Positions 61,426 to 64,000 of a DNA stretch of 64,000 nt are shown here, piece after piece. The notes beneath the pieces are model-generated. The model was not told the DNA's origin. It worked only from the letters and a program-made list of their open reading frames with translations, and searched no databases. Position numbers and translations under genes: made by a program. Positions within the stretch are counted from its first letter, which is position 1. Each line of letters opens with the position of its first letter. The DNA lies in NCBI GenBank assembly GCA_963708425.1, contig OY970206.1, positions 310,001 through 374,000 of the forward strand. Reading direction: 5' to 3'. Source of the DNA: JACMNW01 sp963708425. Lineage in GTDB: Bacteria; Pseudomonadota; Alphaproteobacteria; Rhodobacterales; Rhodobacteraceae.

Positions 61426-61665
61426 GTGCGAGCCTTTCTGGTTTGCCCAGCGGCGTTGCAAACAACGGGGGGCCGACGGTGTGTTTGAAGGGCAGGCTAG
61501 TCGCATCTTCGCCTGCGTCAAGGGGGCTATAGACACGAATAGCGCGCCCAAGTCTGATAGTGCTGCGTCGTACCCCAGAACTGCAGCACATAGCGGATGT
61601 TTGCATGTCGGTTCAAACTGCTGCAATTCTAGCCGGACCCGGCGACGAACGACGAGGAGCCTTGA
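61426..61665. promoter_or_regulatory. Divergent region between aminotransferase and rutR-like gene
   Basis: 240 bases with no gene. Candidate operators: GTTTGC (61441-61446) ... GCAAAC (61458-61463), and GTGCTGC (61560-61566) ... GCAGCAC (61583-61589). No TGACCA/TGGTCA palindrome was found here, unlike the other regulator's promoter. RBS GAGGAGCC before the regulator ATG. Confidence 0.35.
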
Positions 61666-62277
61666 ATGCCGACCACCAGTCCCCGGACGCGCATCCAGAC
61701 CAAGAATCGCGAAACCATTCTGGATGCCGGCTTAGAAGTGTTTTCTACCCACGGATTTCGAGGGGCAACGCTGGATCAGATTGCCGAAGTGGCAGGGCTG
61801 TCGAAGCCGAACTTGCTGTACTACTTCGCCTCAAAAGAGGCGATTCACAAGGCCGTGCTGTCACAATTGCTGGATACATGGCTTGATCCTTTGCGGCGGA
61901 TGAACCCTGATGGCAATCCGATTGACGAACTGCTTGGTTACGTGCGCGCGAAACTGGATTTGTCACGCGATTACCCCCGCGAAAGCCGCCTTTTCGCGAA
62001 CGAGATATTGCAGGGCGCGCCAAGAATGCGGGCGGCCATTGAGGGGGATCTGAAGGCACTGGTGGCAGAAAAGGCAGCGGTTCTGACCGGCTGGATGGAT
62101 CAGGGGCGCATAGCCCGCGTGCATCCGGTACATTTGATCTTTTCGATCTGGGCGTTAACTCAACACTACGCGGATTTCGATGTGCAGGTTCGGGCTGTGC
62201 TTGGTCCTGACCACGACCCGTTCAAAGAGGCAAGCGAGTATCTGGAAACGCTGTTCAGCAAGTTGTTGGCGGTGTGA
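61666..62277 (+). CDS. rutR: TetR-family regulator, RutR-like (2)
   Basis: 203 residues. HTH: ILDAGLEVFSTHGFRGATLDQIAEVAGLSKPNLLYYFASKEAIHKAV; RutR-like C-terminal domain LSRDYPRESRLFANEILQGAPRM, DLKALVAEKAAVLTGWMDQGRIA and HLIFSIWALTQHYADF. By memory it is closer to enterobacterial RutR (LYYF, SRDYP, HLIF, W.LTQHYADF) than the paralogue at 57005. Divergent from the aminotransferase gene. RutR binds uracil or thymine as effector. Confidence 0.92.
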   Translation: MPTTSPRTRIQTKNRETILDAGLEVFSTHGFRGATLDQIAEVAGLSKPNLLYYFASKEAIHKAVLSQLLDTWLDPLRRMNPDGNPIDELLGYVRAKLDLSRDYPRESRLFANEILQGAPRMRAAIEGDLKALVAEKAAVLTGWMDQGRIARVHPVHLIFSIWALTQHYADFDVQVRAVLGPDHDPFKEASEYLETLFSKLLAV

Positions 62278-62351
62278 GCGACAAGATTGCAGACCCTTGC
62301 CGCCGCCGCGTGGCAGGGATATCAGCACGCGGTGATTAAAAGGTCTGACAC

Positions 62352-64000
62352 ATGACGTTGCAAACGGCTGAGACTGCCGAGGACGATGCCCCCGAAGGGC
62401 ACCCGCATCAAAAACTATGGGTCTTGACGCTAGGCTGCATCGGCGTCGTTTACGGCGATATCGGCACCAGCCCGCTGTATGCGATGCGCGAATCCTTGCA
62501 TGCCGCAAGTCATGACGGGCTAACACGCAGTGACGTGATTGGGGTCGTTTCGCTGCTGATCTGGACCTTGATCCTGCTGGTCACCTTCAAATACGTGATC
62601 TTGGTGATGCGCGCAGACAATCGCGGTGAGGGCGGTACACTGTCACTCGTGGCGTTGGTTCAGCAGGCCTTGGGGCGCAGGCCGGTATGGCTGATGGCGA
62701 TTGGGATGGTGGGGATTTCGCTATTCTTTGGTGATGCAATCATCACACCGGCGATGTCTGTTTTGTCAGCCGTCGAAGGCATGACACTGGTTGCGCCGTC
62801 ATTTTCGCCGTTTGTGGTGCCGGTGACGCTGGCGATCATCATCGCGCTGTTCTTGTTTCAGAGCAAAGGCACTGCGGCAGTGTCAGTTTTGTTTGGCCCG
62901 ATCATGGTGCTTTGGTTCACCGTCATGGCCGTGATGGGACTTTGGCATTTAGGCGACGACGTCGGTATTTTGACAGCACTTTTCCCCGGTCACGCCGTTG
63001 GATTTCTGTTCAACAATGGATGGGCGTCGCTGATCGTGCTGGGCTCGGTTTTTCTGGCAGTCACCGGTGGTGAGGCGCTGTACGCGGATATGGGGCATTT
63101 CGGGCGCAAGCCCATTCGAATTGCCTGGGGCGTTTTCGTGTTTCCAGCACTGACATTAAGCTATCTTGGCCAAGGGGCGCTGGTTTTGGCGCATCCTGAA
63201 ACGGCGTCAAATCCGTTCTTTCTGATGGCGCCGGCGTGGGCGTTGTTCCCGCTGGTTATCTTAGCGACCTTTGCCACGGTTATTGCCAGCCAGGCGGTGA
63301 TTTCGGGTGCCTTTTCGATGATGAAGCAGGCCGTGCGGATGGGGCTTTTGCCAAGGTTGGAAATTCAGCACACATCCGAAAGCCAGTTTGGCCAGATATA
63401 TCTGCCAAAGGTGAATTCCATTCTGGCAGTTGGTGTGATTGTGCTGGTGATGATCTTCGGGTCGTCCAGCAACTTGGCCAGCGCCTATGGCATTGCGGTG
63501 AGTGGCGACATGGTGATCACCTCAATCCTTGCGTTCTTTGTGTTTCATCGCAGCTGGAAATGGTCTTTCTGGGGCACGGCGGCAGTGCTTGTGCCAATCC
63601 TGACGCTGGAAACTTTGTTCTTGGGTGCGAACTTCGTCAAGGTGATGGATGGTGGCTATGTGCCGCTACTGATCGCGGGCAGCATGGTGGTGTTGATGTG
63701 GAGTTGGGTCCGGGGCACCAACTATGTGCAGACGCTTTCCCGGCGTGGGGCGACAACGATTGCGGCTTTGTCGGACATGCTGGCCAAAAGCAAACGGTTG
63801 ACGATTGTGCCGGGAACGGCGGTGTTTTTGACTTCGGACCCTGACAACGCGCCAGCGGCCCTGCTGCACAATCTGAAGCACAATCAGGTGCTGCATGAAC
63901 ATAACATGATCGTGCGGGTCAATGTGGCGACACGGCCTTATGTGGCCAATGCGGACCGCATTACGATCCAGAAGATCAGTGATCGGTTTACCCGCATCGA
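62352..64000 (+). CDS. kup: Kup-type potassium transporter, 5' part
   Basis: Open frame from the ATG at 62352 to the window end (549 codons), so the C-terminus is missing. Kup hallmarks: LGCIGVVYGDIGTSPLYAMRE near the start, DNRGEGGTLSLVAL, GDAIITPAMSVLSAVEG, GGEALYADMGHFGRKPI, LPKVNSILAVGVI and SSNLASAYGIAVSGDM. About 12 membrane helices followed by the start of the cytosolic domain (VPGTAVFLTSDPDNAP). Potassium/proton symporter of the inner membrane. It has its own promoter region (62278-62351) without a recognisable site. Confidence 0.95.
   Translation, partial: MTLQTAETAEDDAPEGHPHQKLWVLTLGCIGVVYGDIGTSPLYAMRESLHAASHDGLTRSDVIGVVSLLIWTLILLVTFKYVILVMRADNRGEGGTLSLVALVQQALGRRPVWLMAIGMVGISLFFGDAIITPAMSVLSAVEGMTLVAPSFSPFVVPVTLAIIIALFLFQSKGTAAVSVLFGPIMVLWFTVMAVMGLWHLGDDVGILTALFPGHAVGFLFNNGWASLIVLGSVFLAVTGGEALYADMGHFGRKPIRIAWGVFVFPALTLSYLGQGALVLAHPETASNPFFLMAPAWALFPLVILATFATVIASQAVISGAFSMMKQAVRMGLLPRLEIQHTSESQFGQIYLPKVNSILAVGVIVLVMIFGSSSNLASAYGIAVSGDMVITSILAFFVFHRSWKWSFWGTAAVLVPILTLETLFLGANFVKVMDGGYVPLLIAGSMVVLMWSWVRGTNYVQTLSRRGATTIAALSDMLAKSKRLTIVPGTAVFLTSDPDNAPAALLHNLKHNQVLHEHNMIVRVNVATRPYVANADRITIQKISDRFTRI

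Overview
The window is a 64-kb piece of a GC-rich alphaproteobacterial chromosome. Most likely it comes from the Rhodobacterales (Roseobacter/Rhodobacter relatives). Pointers are a VPLPA-CTERM protein, GapR, a DUF1127 protein, a CbrA-like symporter-kinase beside a ScfR-type regulator, RutR-type regulators, and the intergenic hairpin repeats typical of the group. I see no phage, transposase or CRISPR array. Both ends cut a gene: glutaryl-CoA dehydrogenase on the left and a Kup potassium transporter on the right.

Layout. 1-0.85 kb: gcdH 3' end. 0.9-8.8 kb: surface-glycan type cluster of three related GT2-like glycosyltransferases, one fusion of a glycosyltransferase with a serine-hydrolase-like domain, and a free copy of that domain that lacks the serine. 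8.9-20.3 kb: housekeeping (pyrC, pyrE, dnaB, then alr-mlaE-mlaF-small ORF-pqiA-like-radA-cvpA-purF-DUF1801-SDR). 20.3-31.4 kb: a catabolic island for a methylated amine or betaine (two dimethylglycine-dehydrogenase-like flavoproteins, a pyrrolysine-free MttB homologue, aldehyde dehydrogenase, a frameshifted HIBADH-like gene, a trans-sulfuration-type PLP enzyme) with a divergent LysR gene. 31.4-38.6 kb: mixed genes, including a frameshifted PHP protein, flavin reductase, SDR, VPLPA-CTERM protein, tRNA-Thr, an iron-type ABC permease and gapR. 38.6-42.8 kb: a degenerate FadJ-like protein and a sulfur module (persulfide dioxygenase-like MBL enzyme, YeeE/YedE transporter, YeeE-DUF442 fusion). 42.9-48.6 kb: FliM-like protein, symporter-type histidine kinase, small membrane protein, response regulator and ScfR-type regulator. 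48.8-62.3 kb: reductive pyrimidine degradation (NMT1/THI5-type ABC importer, dihydropyrimidinase, ureidopropionase-type amidohydrolase, omega-aminotransferase, BauB-like cupin and two RutR-like regulators), then kup.

How the genes fit together. In the pyrimidine locus, dihydropyrimidinase and the carbamoylase would make beta-alanine, and the aminotransferase would pass it to malonate semialdehyde. The dihydropyrimidine dehydrogenase is absent from the window. Two palindromes matching the RutR consensus lie in the divergent promoter of the main operon. A different, perfect 16-bp palindrome occurs twice, 38.5 kb apart: before the PLP enzyme gene of the methylamine island and before the cupin gene of the beta-alanine locus. 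It suggests an unidentified common regulator. Two AT-rich membrane-protein genes are translationally coupled inside the pyrimidine operon and have no recognised function.

Limits. All family calls were made by reading sequence, without searches. Substrates of the methylamine island, the importer and the glycosyltransferases are inferred.
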